Assembly: GCA_977006965.1 (NCBI GenBank)
Contig: OZ345366.1
Span: 2,294,001 to 2,358,000 of the forward strand
Direction of reading: 5' to 3'
Source: Phymatolithon calcareum
Taxonomy: Eukaryota > Rhodophyta > Florideophyceae > Hapalidiales
DNA: 64,000 nucleotides
In this document: one piece after another, positions 52,069 through 62,993 of the stretch
Layout: each line of letters opens with the position of its first letter
Position numbering within the stretch: position 1 is the stretch's first letter
The notes under the pieces: generated by a model
Database searches by the model: none
Told to the model about the DNA's origin: nothing
Seen by the model: only the letters and a program-made list of their open reading frames with translations
Program-made: the position numbers and the translations under genes

Positions 52069-53575
52069 ATTAATGCAGAATGCGTTAATTAACGCCAGAA
52101 CTAACCCTAGAGAAAGTTCTCATTGTTCAAATATTGGAGTATCTCTACGGGTCTCTCCCTGCACAGATTTTCTACCGTTTTGTCTCGCACTCTTCCGATG
52201 AATTTTCGTCCAGAGGCAGTCCTCCCAGAACAGTGTAGGATGATGTGCTCCACTGTCTCCTTGACGCCATACGGGCACATCTTGCATACTGGGTCGTAGA
52301 GAAGCGGTTCATTCTCGCTGTGTCCATGGTGAAAGCTTGCCACAATAGGGCTGTAGTTCACTATGAGCTGGTGAAGTACCACCTCTGCACGTCTCTGCGA
52401 GATGTGCAGATCTTTCGGAAGCGTAGGAAGGGTCACTGGTTTGCTTCTACAGGGCGGCTTGATGATGGATCGTGCCGCTTCCAAAGTGAGAGGTATCGCT
52501 TGGTGCAGCGTCAGACTCGATTCCGAAATTCCCCGTCGCGCAAGTTCATCAGCAGTCTCATTCCTCGCGACGCCGCAGTGACTCGGTATCCAAACACACT
52601 CTATCTGAATCTCGCGTGAAAATAACCGTTCCATAACGTTCCATAGATTCCGGACCATGCCAACAAACATCCGCGGTTGTCCGTTGAGAGCGTCTATGCA
52701 GCTACGGCTGTCAGTGAACCATCTGATAGTACTGCCGCGGGAAAGTTGTAGCGTTAACGTTGCTTGGAAGGCCTGTACGGCGGCAAATGCCTCCGCGTCA
52801 ACGCTTCTTCCATAACAGTTTCTTCGCCGCGCAAAATCAGAATCCCAGCTCCGCCGACCTGGAATGGGATTGTACGATACATGTCGAGTGTGTCACCGTC
52901 TTCGTCGCACACGGTAACGCGTTGTTTCGAGACGGTCGGGGTCGTTGAGTATGCATGCTTGTCTCCGTCGTCGAAGGCCAGGAGGATGTCCGAGGGCCTC
53001 CCGTGTCGAGACTCAAAACGTTTCGCTGCTTCGTGGTTCTGGTACTGAGAGGGACTGAATTTGCTCAACGTCGCAGTATACCAACCTTCATCCCATTTCA
53101 CGGAGACTCGTTCTCCATGATTCAGGTCGCAGACAAATTCATGTGGAACTTTTCCGACACTTCCGTCCGTCCATACTTCGATATCGGCTGGTTGTGCTGC
53201 CTTTCGCTCTAGAAGAAAAGCTTCTGTCGCGGTACGCTCCTCCTCTGGATCATCCTTCGCCGAAACAGGAGTCGTGAAGGTTGAAAACCTGTTACTTGAG
53301 CTGCCCTTCTGAATTGGTGGTTGGATCCCATTGCGGGGGAGCGCAAGGATCCCTTTCTCCGCCAGATGGTAGGTGCTCGAGTCCCTCCACGACCCTACGT
53401 TGCGTCTAGAGTTCAACATATTTGTCTGGCTTGTGCGAGCCACAGGAGTGTCCGGTAGAAGTCGAAGTGCTTTGTCCATGACAAGAGTAGCTTGCTTAGC
53501 GCGGCCCTTGACGCCTACATAATAGATCACTACCCAACTTGGTTGTCGGATGGAAAAGAGCACGTGTCTGGCCAT
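52050..53575 (-). mobile_element. LINE ORF2 3' half with RNase H and unusual Tudor-like insertion
   Basis: The minus-strand frame 53575-52754 continues as 52820-52107 after one frameshift near 52800. RNase H residues are present: EVWTDGS (D), EAFAAVQAF (E), RWFTDSRSCIDAL (D) and RNETADELARRG (D). The C-terminus carries the LINE zinc motif CKMCPYGVKETVEHIILHC. Between the first RNase H strand (WTDGSV) and the second (GGAGILIL) lies an in-frame insert of about 95 residues with ERVSVKWDEGWYTATL and ILLAFDDGDKHAYS, resembling a Tudor/Agenet barrel. The 3' flank has a GCGTTAATTAACGC palindrome (52082-52095). 5' truncated; the reverse transcriptase is absent. Confidence 0.85.
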
Positions 53576-53579
53576 GTGC

Positions 53580-53822
53580 CGTGCAATGAGAATTGCTGGC
53601 CTTTTTGTGGTATGCCTTCACCATGGACACAGCGAGGATGAATGGCTAATCAAGATGTGCCCGTATGTCGTCACGGGGACAGTGTAACACCTAGTTATGC
53701 ACTGTTCATGTCGCGCTACAACTCGACGGCAGTTCATCGGAAGAGTGCGTGGCAAAACGGTAGAGGATCTGTGCAGGGAGAGACAAACCCCTAGTGTCTA
53801 TTTTACGAACCTCCTCAATTGA
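53580..53822 (+). mobile_element. LINE ORF2 C-terminal fragment, opposite strand
   Basis: Plus-strand reading shows EDEWLIKMCPYVVTGTV, then a stop in place of a conserved Glu, and FIGRVRGKTVEDLCRERQTP and FTNLLN before the real stop. It is homologous to the end of the 52.1 kb LINE, so it is a diverged family member in inverted orientation starting 5 bp from it. The sequence after it (CCTCAATTGAGG) recurs inverted at 55680-55735. Confidence 0.8.
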
Positions 53823-55679
53823 GGGGCGATTTGAAAGCTCAAAAAAATCCATAAAGCAAATTCGAAACAGATCGCTCATGCCATATTCTTAAAGCCTGGC
53901 TCATCTTCTGTGCGAGGAGTACCCACACTACTACCTTAAATTCGCTTCGTTCGGTGCTAGAAACGAAAATATGTTGGTCACTCAGAAGTTTCAGACCTGC
54001 AATTCCTGGAGAAAAACACCGGCCGCGCGCGGTCTGTACATCAGTGCACACCAAGACAGCATCTGTAGGCGGTCTATCAGAGTGCTCCAGACTATGCCGA
54101 GCCATTTCGAAGTCAAAAAAGGTGAGTAGTATGGTTCAGAATGTACTCGGGGAAAAATCAATGGTCGCGCGAGCATGTCACATCGTATGAAATGGGTTCT
54201 GATTCGTCATCCATTGAAGAAGACTAAGATTAAGACAGTCCACATTGTCAACGTCAAGGCAGAGAACGCTGTCGTTGACATTCCAGACGCTGAAAAGCTT
54301 GAACCGAGCCAACACCGGCAAAAGCGCGGTATAGCCTAGGCCTGCTTACAGTGATCATCCTTGCCAATCTTCATCGCGAAACGCCTGTTTATCGGCTACA
54401 GTCGAGATCACATGCTCCTCAGAAGGGCATACAAGCTTCGATAAACCTTCAGAAGCTCTAAACGCCCTCTTCCGAGCACTCTCGCCTAAGTCTTACAAGG
54501 CCCTTGAGACAAAACATCACACCGGGAACTTGATGTCATCACGCCCGACCGCGAGCCGAATACGTGCGCTCATTGGGTCCCAATGTACAAACGGAAGTTC
54601 TATGTCCGTTTTAGAGACGATTTTACTCTCAGTTGTGGAAAATTCGCACTCTAAACAGAGACTTCTTATCCGAGAATTGTGGTATTGGACTTCATTCAAA
54701 GTACGATTGCGTGGTGACGATGTTTCTCCAAGTTACCCTCGAAAACTTGCTGCTTGAACGTCCGCTAAGCTGAGAAGAAGGGTCGAAAAGAGACTACAGT
54801 GACAGAGACTCGTCCTCATGGCAAGAGTTGAGTTCGGCGCTGAGAGCGCTTTCTGGAGATCTGCCAGGCCGAAGAAGTATCTCCCTGGCCCTTCTTCTTC
54901 CGAAACAGTGATGCCGGTGGGAGAATACCTCCGGTTGATTTCATGCAGAGTGAAATCAAGTGAATTAGGCGACATATACGCTGCGCAGTACCGCTGGTCA
55001 CCTCGGTCAAGATTATGTCGATCCCACGAATGACCACAGAAAGCACACTGTGTCAAAGAGATTTTGAAGGCGAGATGGCCTACGGAATGGTAGTTCTGTG
55101 CTGCCTTATGGCCGCGTATGCCGGTACAAGGCGCATTGCATGTGTGGATTCATACTTAGTGAGTACTGACTCTGCAGACACTCAACAAGTGCGCCTATAG
55201 TTCATAGGGGCCATCTAACTCTTCTGGCGATTTTCTAGGTTGTTAGCTAGTTGTTATTCTCTGGTGACCATGCAGAGTGTCAGCAGCACATGATGCAGTG
55301 AAGGTTTTGTGAAGTGCCGGAAGAGCAACTCATCGATAGCATTTGACACGCGCATTACTTGTCGACGTTCAGTTGCGCCAGAGCGTACATTTGCATTCGA
55401 GAGCAGTGTTGGACACCACGTTACCCGTAAGAAAAGTAAAAGGATACTTTCAGAGGTCAAGATGACAAGCTTTGTTGTGCAAAACAACTGCAGAGTTTGA
55501 AAATGCAAGACCTCGACTATAGTGTTCTCACAATGTAATACGCTTGATAGTGCCACAATATACATTTGCGACATTTCTACTGTTAGGAACTGCTTCACTA
55601 AGCATGCTGATGACATCTATGAGCTTGGCACTGTTGATGCGCTTGATAGCGAGTAACTTTCAAGAGCAAAAAATTAAAT
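53823..55679. other. Retroelement graveyard, no intact gene
   Basis: Minus-strand 54733-55056 encodes CAFCGHSWDRHNLDRGDQRYC and YMSPNSLDFTLHEINRR, which might be LINE endonuclease or zinc-finger debris, but no family can be assigned. Other frames lack motifs. Confidence 0.45.
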
Positions 55680-55740
55680 GAATCTCTTCCCTCAATTGAG
55701 GGAAAATTTCCGTAAAATAGACACTAGGGATACTCCATTA
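55680..55740 (-). repeat. LINE 3' terminal sequence (family of 53822)
   Basis: Reverse-complement shares CCCTAGTGTCTATTTTACG and CCTCAATTGAGG with the end of the LINE fragment at 53770-53822. Confidence 0.65.
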
Positions 55741-55749
55741 TTTGAAGCA

Positions 55750-56100
55750 TGAAAAACTTGCTCTAGGGTAAGTTCTGGCGCTAATTAACGCCTTCTACAT
55801 TAAAGAAAGAAGAACATCGTGAAAAAGGCCGTCTTTATGTTGCTGTTCTCGACCTATCTGTACTGCACCTGCAGCCTATGACAGTGTCTCGCGGGATATC
55901 CTCATGGAATGGCTAACGACTAAATTACCGGCCCACATAACTGAAATAGTAGTCTTACCTGCTGAAGCCGTCGTGGATCATGTCCGTAGGAGAAGGGCTC
56001 CCGAAACACAATTTTTCACTCTCTCGAAAAGTGCTACATCAAGCGTGGCGACTTTCCTACCTCTTTCTTGGTACGACCAACAAGGGAGTAACGGATGACA
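55750..56100 (+). mobile_element. LINE tail plus reverse transcriptase fragment
   Basis: At 55764-55810 the sequence CTCTAGGGTAAGTTCTGGCG, TAATTAACGC and CATTAAAGAAAGA matches the inverted tail of the LINE ending at 52107. It runs directly into RT-like coding (VAVLDL, then AYDSVSRDILMEWLTTKL with a small internal insertion), which corresponds to the AYD box of non-LTR RTs. Frames are broken. Confidence 0.65.
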
Positions 56101-56125
56101 CGGCAGACTTAAGTTTTTTTTTGAG

Positions 56126-56206
56126 CAAAGTTTATTTAAAAGCCCCACAGACTTCCAAAGATATGGGCAAGGCTTCCTCAGTTGCTACCTACCTTTGTGT
56201 AGCTTA
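56126..56206 (-). repeat. Dispersed retroelement 3' tail, family A (partial)
   Basis: Reverse complement reads CTGAGGAAGCCTTGCCCATA and GTGGGGCTTTTAAATAAAC. Only the distal half of the block is present. 56207-57143 shows no recognisable gene. Confidence 0.65.
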
Positions 56207-57143
56207 CGAAAACGCACCGCCAGAGGGGCGGGCAGAAAAACTTAGGATCTCAGATATCCTATCTAAATTGCAGAACTCCTGTATTGTTCGCCGTAGACGA
56301 CCCACGGTAGCGAGGCGTCATTGTGTGTTCTTTGTGCCACATTTTGCAACTCGGTGATCAGTGCACAGAGCTCGTTTGACAGCTGATCCGATGGCATGTC
56401 GTAACCGCGCATGGCACGTGGCGCGGTACTCGCGTAAGTCCCTATTGATTAAGGGAGTTGACATCGTCTCTATAGACGCTCTGCCGGCAGCGGCATACCG
56501 CTGATATTTTAGGTACTCTCTGGAAACCGACTTCTTGCTCGTTGTTGCACGTCTTCTCCACTTCCGCCGCCATGCTCGCTCCTCAGCTGTTTGCTCCGCG
56601 CAACGTTGGCAGACTCAAGTGTTCCGTATGCAGTTGGATGCATCCGCAAACTACGGAAATCGGTGTAAATGTCGATGGTTTCCAGCCTGAAACACTCATC
56701 CCCACAAAGCAGAGTAAGCATTCCCTGCAAATCTGACCCCCGCGTGACACAGGAACGTAGACTATTTTTCGCCCTCGAGGCCCCTCAGCGGACCAGAGTT
56801 GGGTTTCTGTAGACCATTGAACTGTAGAACACCCACTACGCAACCCTTCCTAGAACAGAATCAAGCCAAATTTTCTTGGCACTCGAAAAGTTGCCAAAAG
56901 CGTCTGCGGATGCGTTCGTAACTTTTAAATAAAGATCTACTTTCTTCTTCTTCTCCAGCCTGACACGTGCATCACGATTTTCAGGTAGCTGCGTCTCCTC
57001 AAATGATGCTACCGTTTCTAAGTCAAGGAATAAAACCCTTTAGAAGGAAAGAAACAATGTTCCTCAAGCGACTTCGTATGGCGGACAGTCGCGTGTTCTC
57101 ATAACCATTTCAGGAAATTCAAAGACAGTCTGATTGGCTCTGA

Positions 57144-57473
57144 ATGGCCAATACTTCAAACTCCACCGCCGTTGACCAGAATGGTACAAATACGGCAGCA
57201 CACGAGCACCACGTTCTGTCGAAAGGAAATTGGAAGAAGTATCAAAAAGACTTTGTTGGCCTCAAGGAAGAAGACAGAGCGGCAACTGAGAAGGCACTAG
57301 ATGACATTTTGCTCTTTCAGCAAAAGCATCATCGAGAGTATGCAGAATCAAGAAGACCTGTACTGCAAGAAGAAGCGACGCCTCGAAAACTGCTACGAAG
57401 AGCTATCAAAAACAACCGAATACATGCTAGGGACTCAAATAGAATACCAGACATAGGAGTAGAGCCGCCCTAG
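57144..57473 (+). CDS. Unrecognised 109-aa ORF fused to a family A tail
   Basis: ATG-started, charged, predicted helical protein (GLKEEDRAATEKALDD, then LLFQQKHHREYAES). Its last ~20 codons are read from the conserved retroelement tail. DNA around its 3' end (GAAGAAGCGACGCC) resembles sequence before the tail at 29919, so it is probably part of a retroelement rather than a host gene. Confidence 0.35.
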   Translation: MANTSNSTAVDQNGTNTAAHEHHVLSKGNWKKYQKDFVGLKEEDRAATEKALDDILLFQQKHHREYAESRRPVLQEEATPRKLLRRAIKNNRIHARDSNRIPDIGVEPP

Positions 57474-57548
57474 TGAGGGTAGCACCTGAGGAAGCTTTGC
57501 CCGTGTATTCGTACGACTGTGAGGCTTTTATAAATAAACTTGTCTAAA
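57415..57548 (+). repeat. Dispersed retroelement 3' tail, family A (best copy)
   Basis: AACCGAATACATGCTAGGG, GAGCCGCCCTAG, AGCACCTGAGGAAGC, TTGCCCGTGTATTCGTA and GAGGCTTTTATAAATAAAC. It is closely matched by the inverted copy at 62095-62220 over its whole length. Confidence 0.75.
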
Positions 57549-57554
57549 AAATCC

Positions 57555-58211
57555 CTGCAGAGCGGGAGGTGATTTCGCTAGAAGCATGACGTCGTCTGCG
57601 AAGACGATTGAAGTGACGTCGGCCCAATCTCTGGGCACTTCTCCCATACGTTCCGCAAACTCATCTATGAAGATGTTGTATAGACTTGGACTGAGAGGGG
57701 ACCCCTATGGTACTCCTCTGTCCTCGAGAAACCAAATCTTATCAGTATCACCTATGGTTGACACCCAGGACGGTGTCAAGAATGCTTCTGCAATAGCGCA
57801 TAGCTCTGGTGGCAGTACCTGTCTCATTCTGGTCACCAAATGTTTTCTTGGGACGTTGTCGTATGCAGCCTTGAGGTCCAGCACTGCTACGCACCTTTGT
57901 TGCCCTTTCCATAGCTCCGTGGCTCTTAGGATTGCGAGTTCTGTACTCTTCCCTTTTTGGAACTTGAGTTGGAACCAGTGGTTGGAGTATATCTCGCGGA
58001 CCATACTGTCGATTGCAGTTTCAATAACTTTCCCTTGCATGACTAAGCAGGGATATTGAGCGATAATTTTCAGGTTCGTGGTGTGGCCCCTTCTTGTGAA
58101 TAGGTACCAACAGGGCCTTCTGCCAGTACATTGGCATGTCTGCGCACCTCCGCAGGTTTCCCATAGGGTTGTAAGAACCTCCGAGTGCAGGGGTGCTTCT
58201 AGCTTCAGCAT
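57555..58211 (-). mobile_element. LINE reverse transcriptase fragment
   Basis: The minus strand encodes FQKGKSTELAILRATELW, CVAVLDLKAAYDNVPRKHLV, a stop in place of Gln in the VPQGSPLSP box (reads VP then TAG then GSPLSPSLYNIFIDE), and the catalytic box IVFADDVMLLAK. It is clearly a non-LTR RT palm, truncated at its 3' side against a family A tail and broken at its 5' side (frameshift near 58060-58090). Confidence 0.88.
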
Positions 58212-59408
58212 TTCGGACTTAACCAGAAAATTGTGTTGTTCTAACTATTGATGTTATCCTGGACAATTTTGAAAACAGGCCTTATCAAGTTGGAAGTCAC
58301 CCTACTTATTTGCGATTGAGACCTTCAGCAAGATGAGATTCTTTATTGGTGGGGTGTCTAAACGGTAGAAATTGTCAGTAGTCTTAGTGAAGCACTGACT
58401 CTAAACAAGAAAGGCTTGAAAATTGGCTCTAACGACAGAGTTTATCTTTGTGTAGCGCCAGGCTCACTAGAACCTGACGTCACAGTGGTCAGAGAAGACT
58501 GGAGGAGAGAAAAATGCGGGAGAGACAAAACAAAGAGAGACTGAAATGAGGAAAGAAAAGAGAGAGAGAAAGAGAAACAAAACACGAAGAGAGGGAAAAG
58601 AGGAGTTGCAGAAAACGGCGTCTTGATGACGCTTGAGATGGATGGTGGAGAAAAGCGATTAAAAGGGAGGGTGCGAAGCGCTGAAGATGTCGGCAACGTT
58701 GGATGATGGCGACCTTGGATGGGCCGTCAACGTTGTGCAGTGCACCGAAGCGGAACAACGAAGGTGTTCGGCGCGTTGAGAGGAGCAACTCCACACTGGA
58801 TTGTGCGGCGAAGCGCTTTCAGTGCGAGAAAAGGCGGGCAGAATCGACGTCGTCTGAGAAGGCGGCGACCTTGGAAGGGCCGTCGGGCTTGAGGCGAACG
58901 CGCGAAAAGAAAAGGCTGGATCTGTCGCTGAGTTCCCGCCGTACCGGCTTGCACGGAGAGGAAGCGATCAGGAAGGGTGGGAAATCTCCGACTTCGCGTG
59001 GTCGAAGGGACTCACAAGCGTGATGCGTGTAAGATCCAAGCAATCGAGCCGAAATCCAGAAACCTCCACCCTCCTTTACTAAACGGAAGGGACAAACTAT
59101 CTTATGTACTACTAGCAAAGAGAAAAACACAAATTCTACATGCACATGGGACACGTTCCTCGTGTGGCCCAGCGGATCACCTAGACAAGGCAACTAAAGT
59201 CGCGAGCCTCTGATTCGGCGTTCCATGTGGATCGCGATCAAAGTTTCGTGGCGTACAGTCGCGAAAAACAGAAGCGCTTACTGCATTCCGTACAGACTCA
59301 GCCTTGCTGTCGTGTCCGGGAATAGCATTGTAACGGAAAGGAAAAATGCAGTGGGCGCTACACTTTGGAATGGGTGCAGAATAATGAACACTCCTCCTCA
59401 TCATTGTA
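58212..59408. other. Intergenic with polypurine tract
   Basis: 58487-58610 is a long GA-rich tract on the plus strand. GACCTTGGATGGGCCGTC (58711) and GACCTTGGAAGGGCCGTC (58866) form a spaced direct repeat. No gene motif is recognised. Confidence 0.55.
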
Positions 59409-61163
59409 CTACAGAGCCGCGTTGTTAGCAAGCATCTTGGCGATATAGACAGACCAACGGCCAGCCTCTGGGCATCTCGGTTCGCCTGGCTTGCTGCCAA
59501 TAGAGTCATCACTGGCGCACGAAGCGTCAAACCGGGCACATTTCTTCCCGTCAGGGAGCACGTTAGTGCATCCGTCCGACTCACCGGGTGTCTTCAACCA
59601 ATGGTACGCGTCCACAAGCTCCGGCGCAGCCGTCTTCGTTGTTGGTCGAACTCCGGCACCAGCGCCTCGCGCGTTGCACCAATGTGCGCAACTATCACGC
59701 GGAGACTTTGCATTGCGACCCGTGTCGATGATGAATTTCGATGAGAATTCGGGCATACCGTTCTTCATGGCATCGCTAAGCGCGGCCGCGTAGTTGAGCT
59801 CAGAATGTCCAGAGTTGTACTCCATGGAGAGACCGCACGGATCCTTGCAGCATTCATGTTCGCTATTTTTGCCTGCAATGCAAAACCCGATGGATGGGCA
59901 CATAATTCCGAGTGGCTGATAGTTGGCGACGTTGAGAGAGAAACCTCGAAGATACTTTGAAATTCCCAAGTCTTTCACTTCAGCGACAAACTTCTCCAGA
60001 TTGTCGGGCCAACCCAACCAGCCGCCGTGTGCACCGTCAAGATACTGCGTGGCCTGTGGACAGGCTGCATGCAACGTCTGGATGGCATATTTGATGCCGG
60101 TGCGGTATGCTGTCTTTGTGGCTAGGCTTCCACACTTGGGCTCATCCATGTTTGTCACGAGATTGGGGATGGAGTCGGGCTCAATGACGAGCACCATAGG
60201 TACCTTGCGACAGTATTTTTTCACGGACACCGCGAGCTTGTCAATGTACTCATTCTTGTACTCTGCCAGTCCGTCATCGCAAGTGCCACTCGACGCGGCG
60301 TCGAGGTAGTTGCAGTTTCCTGCGGGTAGCTTTGCGCCACAGCAAATTTCTCCGTTGGAGGCCTTCGCATTGCAATCGCGATTCGGAAGATCGTAAACTA
60401 TGAAGGTGACAAGCGGTGGGGTTGCCATGCTTGCAGCGTCTTTGAGGACACCTGCGGCGGTCTCTGTCGTATTTTCGTCATCGGGCTGCACCTTGGCTTT
60501 CACGTCGAGCCAGTAGGCAGATGCGACCTTGCTCATGGCAATGAGATTGTCCTTTTCTGCGCCAGGAGTCGCGGATTTGATCGTTTTCTTGATGTTTGCC
60601 TTGAATGTAGGGTTCACGTAAAGTTCATGTCCTTCGAAAGGGTTTCCAGTCTGCGACATGGGGGGCACATCGTCATCACCGTGGGCAACATTATCTTCTT
60701 TAGGAGTCGCGGGCTGCTCGACTGGAGTAGATACTAGAGCCGGAGCAGGTTCTTGAACCGTAGAGTTAGCCGTGGTAGGAGAGGGTACAGGGGCTGGAGC
60801 ACTTGCATTAGCCGGAGGAGAGTCAGGGGACGGATCAGATACGGTCGCTGGAGAGTTTGCAGGGACGGGGGCTACAGAGGGAGAAGGAGAGCCGGCCACC
60901 GGATCAGCTAAGGCGGAAGCCGGAGAGGAAGATGCGCACCAGGATCCACCGCATTGCTTGCAATAATCCTCAGATGTGGCGCACCAGGTTCCTTTCATAG
61001 CTTTCGTCTTGCATGAGCCGCAGATGTCATTAGGCTTGTCGAAACAGAAACAGCAGACGGGAGCTTCGGCGGGCTGTTCATTTCCGTTCAAAGGGCATGA
61101 GATAGATGTGGTATAAAAAGAACAAAAAATTGAGAGGAAAAGAAGAACGAGGAGCGTGCGCAT
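59409..61163 (-). CDS. Secreted GH6 cellulase, second paralogue
   Basis: 584 aa from the first true ATG (MRTLLVLLFLSIFCSFYTTSIS signal peptide in outline). A Cys-rich module (CCFCFDKPNDICGSCKT, GTWCATSEDYCKQC and GGSWC) is followed by a long Pro/Ala/Ser/Val linker of about 70 residues and then the GH6 domain. Catalytic motifs: LPNRDC with D263, VIEPDSIPNLV with D330 and TPGESDG with D530. The catalytic domain is close to that of 33144-34808, while linker and module have diverged, so the two may differ in wall attachment. Its promoter is tandemly duplicated (61233-61718). Confidence 0.93.
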   Translation of the reverse strand: MRTLLVLLFLSIFCSFYTTSISCPLNGNEQPAEAPVCCFCFDKPNDICGSCKTKAMKGTWCATSEDYCKQCGGSWCASSSPASALADPVAGSPSPSVAPVPANSPATVSDPSPDSPPANASAPAPVPSPTTANSTVQEPAPALVSTPVEQPATPKEDNVAHGDDDVPPMSQTGNPFEGHELYVNPTFKANIKKTIKSATPGAEKDNLIAMSKVASAYWLDVKAKVQPDDENTTETAAGVLKDAASMATPPLVTFIVYDLPNRDCNAKASNGEICCGAKLPAGNCNYLDAASSGTCDDGLAEYKNEYIDKLAVSVKKYCRKVPMVLVIEPDSIPNLVTNMDEPKCGSLATKTAYRTGIKYAIQTLHAACPQATQYLDGAHGGWLGWPDNLEKFVAEVKDLGISKYLRGFSLNVANYQPLGIMCPSIGFCIAGKNSEHECCKDPCGLSMEYNSGHSELNYAAALSDAMKNGMPEFSSKFIIDTGRNAKSPRDSCAHWCNARGAGAGVRPTTKTAAPELVDAYHWLKTPGESDGCTNVLPDGKKCARFDASCASDDSIGSKPGEPRCPEAGRWSVYIAKMLANNAAL

Positions 61164-61232
61164 CTTAACCGCTCTGAGTAGATCGAACAAGGAGGTGTGC
61201 TGAACTTGGGTACAGCCTACGTGAAGGCTTGT

Positions 61233-61718
61233 GCTGATGATGGAGAAAGCTTTGCTCCATTTCTTATTGGACTTATATACCTAATGTGCTTTTTCCGTTT
61301 TTCGTCGCGTTGTTTGTTAGGCGAAGGACACGTTAGTTGTGAACACGTTCGACCCCACAGAGGAGAACGGGAACACCGGTGGTTACCGTGGCGGTGTACT
61401 TGGATCCAGAATGTATCGCGCTCAGGTGCTATCGAGGTTCGAAGGCAAGTCAGCACATAGGATGGATTGGACATTGCTGATGATGGAGAAAGCTTTGCTC
61501 CATTTCTTATTGGACTTATATACCTATTGTGCTTTTTCCGTTTTTCGTCGCGTTGTTTGTTAGGCGAAGGACACGTTAGTTGTGAACACGTTCGACCCCA
61601 CAGAGGAGAACGGGAACACTGGTGGTTACCTTGGCGGTGTACTTGGATCCAGAATGTATCGCGCTCAGGTGCTATCGAGGTTCGAAGGCAAGTCAGCACA
61701 TAGAATGGATTGGACATT
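61233..61718. repeat. 243-bp tandem duplication covering the GH6-2 promoter
   Basis: Two copies (61233-61475, 61476-61718) differ at four positions. Each contains TATATAAG on the minus strand (61272-61279 and 61515-61522), the first lying 109 bp upstream of the GH6-2 ATG. It is therefore a duplicated core promoter. A long minus-strand frame through it is only an effect of the repeat. Confidence 0.9.
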
Positions 61719-62094
61719 GCTAGCAAGTCGTGTCGATCGTACTTCATTTTCTATAAATTGCGATGTATCGCTGGCGAGATAGTAAAATAAAAAACTAAAG
61801 ATCTTCTCCGTTTTGGCGTTGAGCGGATGCCATTGGGCAGATGACATGCAAGCAAATCATCACCCGACTCGATGCAGATCATTGCGCGGACACCCAGACC
61901 AAGGGGAAAACGAAGATCTTTCCATTCTCGAGCTGTTGACCGACGAATTACTTTGAAGCACATGTACTCCTGCTTGGACTAATAATAGAAATGAACTAAG
62001 GAGGTGGTCTGCTTGAATAAACTATGTACCACATATGGGCGCGTCGAGGCAGGTACAGCTTGTGCGCAACGGTGTACTTTTTTTTGCAATTTTT
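61719..62094. other. Intergenic, no gene recognised
   Basis: No motif seen. Confidence 0.5.
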
Positions 62095-62220
62095 TTTAAA
62101 GCCCCGCAGTCATACGAATATACGGGCAGGGCTTCCTCAGGTGCTGCCCTTGCTAGGGCGGCTCTACTCTTATGTTTGGCATTCTATCTGAGACCCTAGA
62201 ATGTGTTCGGTTGCAACGGT
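62095..62220 (-). repeat. Dispersed retroelement 3' tail, family A
   Basis: The full-length inverted copy reads AACCGAACACATTCTAGGG through GAGCCGCCCTAG, CACCTGAGGAAGCCCTGCC and GCGGGGCTTTAAAAAAAATT. The A-rich end after the tail is as expected for reverse transcription from a 3' end. Confidence 0.75.
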
Positions 62221-62602
62221 GTACGTGTTCGAATGAATATGACAGAGGACGCTTTTGAAGCGACGAGGGTATTTTCATTGATTAATTTTCAAGTGGAACA
62301 ATGGCAAAAGAAAATTCGGACCTGAAAATACCCTCGTTTCCAGTGCCACGAACGCCCTATTCAATGCCGTCACTTCTGATCTACTGTTTGCCTTTGAACA
62401 CGTGCCTTGTGTTAAAAAAAGAAGCGCAATACTCGACATCCCGCATGCGCGATGATTTCGCCGGTTCACAGAAGCGAAAGTGGATCCAGCGCGATGGATA
62501 CTTAAATCCGGCAATACATGGAGCAAAGCACTCTACCTCACCAGCGCCGTCCAAATCAAACACAGCTCTTCCGCACGTTTAAAGCCACTGCGAAATCCCC
62601 AA

Positions 62603-62993
62603 ATGCTGTCGTTTTCAGCTGTTCTTCTCCTCACAGCGCTATGTGCGCTATCGCTCCACATAAGCTCCCGAATGGCATACTTTTCCCGCCAAGGATGGTA
62701 CAACTTGATATTCACGGACGATGTGATTTAGGCAATCGCTCCTGGTGCATCAGTTCCGAAGTTCATGACAAGCAGTGTCGTATATTCTCCTGCGCCTATT
62801 CCTCTAAATTTTCTTCCACATCAAATCCGGCTAATAGCTCTCCTCTGGCAGCGTCTTTGGCCCCTGAATCTACCTCCACCGCTTCAAAATCTCCAGTTTC
62901 AGCATCCGATTCAGCTCTGGCCCCTGTTTCTCCTCCGGCCACGACTGGCCGCTTCAGTCCCTACAACATTTTGAGACAAGAAAAAGCGGGGTG
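62603..62993 (+). pseudogene. 5' remnant of a further GH6-like secreted protein
   Basis: A signal peptide (MLSFSAVLLLTALCALSLHI) is followed after a frameshift by GNRSWCISSEVHDKQC, which resembles the GTWCATSEDYCKQC module of GH6-2. A Pro/Ala/Ser linker comes next (SSPLAASLAPESTST and ASDSALAPVSPP). The catalytic domain is absent. It was either truncated or joined to the unrelated frame that follows. Confidence 0.6.

Noticed and set aside
51922-53575. Twin-priming origin of the opposed LINE pieces
   Set aside because: The inverted RT piece lies at the 3' tail side, whereas twin priming inverts the 5' side, so independent insertions are more likely.
61217-61747. 176-codon minus-strand frame upstream of GH6-2
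   Set aside because: It is created by the 243-bp tandem duplication, which is promoter DNA. No ATG-supported protein homology.
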